From: Gammaproteobacteria bacterium UBA3067
GTDB taxonomy: Bacteria; Pseudomonadota; Gammaproteobacteria; Pseudomonadales; UBA3067
Direction of reading: 5' to 3'
Assembly: GCA_002366835.1 (NCBI GenBank)
Contig: DFBZ01000023.1
Coordinates: 1 to 8,021 of the forward strand
DNA length: 8,021 nucleotides
The notes below the pieces were generated by a model. That model was not told the origin of the DNA. It did not search any database and was given only the letters and a program-made list of their open reading frames with translations. Positions 5,895 through 8,021 of the stretch are shown here, one piece after another. Made by a program: the position numbers and the translations under genes. Each line of letters begins with the position of its first letter. Positions within the stretch are counted from its first letter, which is position 1.

Positions 5895-7592
5895 ATGCTA
5901 TTGAAAACGCTGCCCAGGAACGTTGGTTTGCACTCTGTATTTGCCTTATTAGGCATTTTGCTTTTTAGTGCGATAAGCCCCTCTGTACTCGCAGAAAGCC
6001 GCTATAAAAACCCAGATGTAGATCAATTGGCGAAGCTCTTGTCTGATTTGCCAGGTGCCAATTTTAAAGCCTCGGCCTTATTGATAAAAGAAGCAGAGGG
6101 TTTCGTTAAGCAAGCCGCTAACCCTGAGTTGGACGAAGTGTTATCTGGCCTTTTTGGCGCCTATCTAAAAGGTAAGCTGTATTTCAATAAAAGCACTAAA
6201 CAATTACTTATTCTAGAAGAGCTCGATGGAAAATTGTCGTTAAAAGATCCCTTTAATAGCGCATTATTAGGTGAAGCGAATAAAAAAGAGATAAAAAAAA
6301 TCAGGGTGAATAATCGCCTAAGGAAAACGCTGAGAAAATCGATTGCCAGGCTAACGCTCTTTCACCCTCATCAGGAGGTGCGCTTAAGTGCGGTGGATCA
6401 GTTAATGCAAAAGTTGAGCGATGAAAATGTATCACTGCTCAAAGAAGCGCAGGAGTCTGAAAAATCTAAAACAGTACGCGAAAAAATTGATGTCGCTCTT
6501 GCTCTATTTGCTTTGGATCATGCTGATCCAGCAATTAGAAAACAAGCCGTCACTACCTTAGCCGGTAATATGGAGCCAGCAGTAAAAGCTAAACTTGATA
6601 CGATGCTAAGCGTCAACGAGCAAGGGGAGCATCTAGAACCCAGTAAAGCCGTGCGTATGGAGGCGCAAAGCGCACTGGCCAGCATCGATTTAAAACGCAG
6701 CATCTATGGTTTTTTCGAAACCGTGTTTTTCGGCCTCAGTCTTGGCTCCGTGTTGCTGCTGGTGGCGATTGGTTTATCCATTACCTTTGGGGTGATGGGG
6801 GTGATTAATATGGCCCATGGCGAATTGATTATGCTGGGTGCCTATACTACCTACGTTTTGCAAAGCCTAATGCCCAATCATATTGGCTTAGCGGTTCTAT
6901 TATCGATTCCTGCTGCATTTGTCGTATCGGGTTTGGTGGGAGTTGGCATTGAGCGGGGCGTGATTCAATTTTTAAAAGGGCGGCCGCTGGAAACCTTACT
7001 GGCCACATTTGGTATTAGCCTTATCCTTCAGCAAGCAGTGCGAACCATATTCTCCCCTCTAAATAGGCAAGTGATTACACCCGAGTGGATGAGCGGCGCT
7101 CTGCAAATAAACCCCGTGTTGTCCCTTACCTATAACCGCCTGTATGTCATTTTATTTTCCTTAATTGTTTTCACTCTGTTGCTACTTATTATGAAACGTA
7201 CCGTTTTGGGTTTATACGTGCGCGCCGTATCCCAAAACCGGGATATGGCAAAAGCCATGGGCATACGCAGTGAATGGGTAGATGCGATGACATTTGGCCT
7301 TGGCTCGGGTGTTGCGGGTTTAGCCGGTGTGGCCTTGAGCCAGTTAACCAACGTGGGGCCAAACCTTGGGCAAGCCTATATTATTGACTCCTTTATGGTG
7401 GTGGTGTTTGGTGGTGTGGGTAACCTTTGGGGCACCTTGGTGGGCGGCCTCAGTTTAGGTGTGGCGAATAAATTCCTTGAGCCAGCAACAGGTGCTGTGC
7501 TCGCAAAAATAATTGTTTTGGTGGCTCTTATTCTATTTATTCAAAAGCGCCCTAGCGGGCTGTTTCCACAAAAGGGGAGGTCGGTTGAATGA
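5895..7592 (+). CDS. urtB: Urea ABC transporter permease UrtB with N-terminal periplasmic domain
   Basis: The ATG at 5895 gives 565 residues. A signal-like segment (1-33, ending SVLA) is followed by a soluble helical region (about 34-268) with HEAT-like units such as VRLSAVDQL and VRMEAQSAL. The C-terminal half (about 269-565) is a LivH-type permease with several membrane helices, FGVMGVINMAHGE at 298-310, and the cytoplasmic loop GLYVRAVSQNRDMAKAMGI (439-457) that contacts the ATPase. The N-terminal extension is usual for proteobacterial UrtB and should face the periplasm; its function is not known to me. An upstream in-frame TTG at 5868 would add nine residues, but AAGGA directly abuts it with no spacing; GGA six bases before the ATG is acceptable. 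The TGA overlaps the urtC ATG. UrtB and UrtC together form the urea channel in the inner membrane. Confidence 0.93.
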   Translation: MLLKTLPRNVGLHSVFALLGILLFSAISPSVLAESRYKNPDVDQLAKLLSDLPGANFKASALLIKEAEGFVKQAANPELDEVLSGLFGAYLKGKLYFNKSTKQLLILEELDGKLSLKDPFNSALLGEANKKEIKKIRVNNRLRKTLRKSIARLTLFHPHQEVRLSAVDQLMQKLSDENVSLLKEAQESEKSKTVREKIDVALALFALDHADPAIRKQAVTTLAGNMEPAVKAKLDTMLSVNEQGEHLEPSKAVRMEAQSALASIDLKRSIYGFFETVFFGLSLGSVLLLVAIGLSITFGVMGVINMAHGELIMLGAYTTYVLQSLMPNHIGLAVLLSIPAAFVVSGLVGVGIERGVIQFLKGRPLETLLATFGISLILQQAVRTIFSPLNRQVITPEWMSGALQINPVLSLTYNRLYVILFSLIVFTLLLLIMKRTVLGLYVRAVSQNRDMAKAMGIRSEWVDAMTFGLGSGVAGLAGVALSQLTNVGPNLGQAYIIDSFMVVVFGGVGNLWGTLVGGLSLGVANKFLEPATGAVLAKIIVLVALILFIQKRPSGLFPQKGRSVE

Positions 7593-8021
7593 GTATGCCA
7601 TCTTCCAATGAGACGCTGCAGTTCGAACACTTTAAACAGCGCAGGCAGTCTTTGTTATCCGGCACGTTTAATAGCCGCAGTGCTCAGCTCTTTTTGTTGG
7701 TATTGTTTATCGTTACGGTCAGTTGCTCTTTAAGTAATTTATTATTAGCGCCAGACAATTTCCTGTATGTAGATACCTATACCATTACCCTAATGGGAAA
7801 ATACCTCAGTTATGCCTTGTTGGCCTTGTCGGTTGATGTGATCTGGGGCTATTGCGGCATTTTGAGTTTGGGTCACGGGGCATTTTTTGCCTTGGGTGGT
7901 TATGCCATGGGTATGTATTTGATGCGACAGATTGGGGATCGCGGTGTTTACGGCGACCCTCTGCTACCTGACTTTATGGTGTTCTTAGATTGGAAAGAAT
8001 TGCCCTGGTTTTGGCAGGGTT
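7589..8021 (+). CDS. urtC: Urea ABC transporter permease UrtC (N-terminal part; continues past right edge)
   Basis: The ATG at 7589 overlaps the urtB stop (ATGA) and is preceded by the strong ribosome site GGGGAGG (7574-7580) eight bases upstream, so the two genes are translationally coupled. The window holds 144 residues of a protein usually about 350-390 long. A hydrophilic N-terminus (about 1-30) leads into a first membrane helix (about 32-55). GYCGILSLGHGAFFALGGYA starts at residue 87 and is the hallmark of LivM/UrtC permeases. LPDFMVFLDWKELPWFW near the edge is typical of UrtC rather than of amino-acid LivM. It pairs with UrtB. A second in-frame ATG two codons downstream is a possible alternative start. 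The ATPase genes urtD and urtE are expected next. Confidence 0.93.
   Translation, partial: MSMPSSNETLQFEHFKQRRQSLLSGTFNSRSAQLFLLVLFIVTVSCSLSNLLLAPDNFLYVDTYTITLMGKYLSYALLALSVDVIWGYCGILSLGHGAFFALGGYAMGMYLMRQIGDRGVYGDPLLPDFMVFLDWKELPWFWQG

Overview
The window looks like chromosomal DNA of a Gram-negative gammaproteobacterium. The reasons are a TorF-type outer-membrane porin, a urea ABC transporter operon of proteobacterial layout, two sigma-54-like promoters, and a MITE-like palindromic repeat ending in a CAGGCTGTTGAAA-type inverted repeat, a kind I remember from marine and plant-degrading gammaproteobacteria. The genus cannot be fixed from the sequence alone.

Layout from left to right. Positions 1-1140 (minus strand) hold the N-terminal 380 residues of a large SMC-like ATPase with a clear Walker A motif, probably the DUF3584 type; the gene runs off the left edge. 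Positions 1141-1800 are non-coding and carry a 147-bp palindromic MITE-like element and smaller inverted repeats. A class I SAM-dependent methyltransferase follows (minus, 1801-2661), then a non-coding gap, then a TorF-family porin (minus, 3038-3697) with a hairpin just after its stop. An 800-bp divergent control region (3698-4504) separates torF from the urea transporter genes urtA, urtB and the start of urtC on the plus strand; urtC runs off the right edge.

The divergent region is the best supported regulatory finding. A near-consensus sigma-54 promoter (4323-4338) points toward urtA and a one-mismatch sigma-54-like element (3808-3823) points toward torF. This suggests that a porin and a urea importer are switched on together under nitrogen limitation, the porin possibly widening outer-membrane access. 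A 26-bp perfect-arm palindrome straddles the predicted urtA start site and may be an operator. A 13-bp stem followed by a T-rich tract lies between urtA and urtB and probably acts as a partial terminator, giving more binding protein than permease. UrtA would bind urea in the periplasm; UrtB and UrtC would form the inner-membrane channel; the ATPases UrtD and UrtE are expected past the right edge.

No wholly new system can be demonstrated. The least characterised parts are the SMC-like ATPase, whose neighbours are outside the window, and the orphan methyltransferase.
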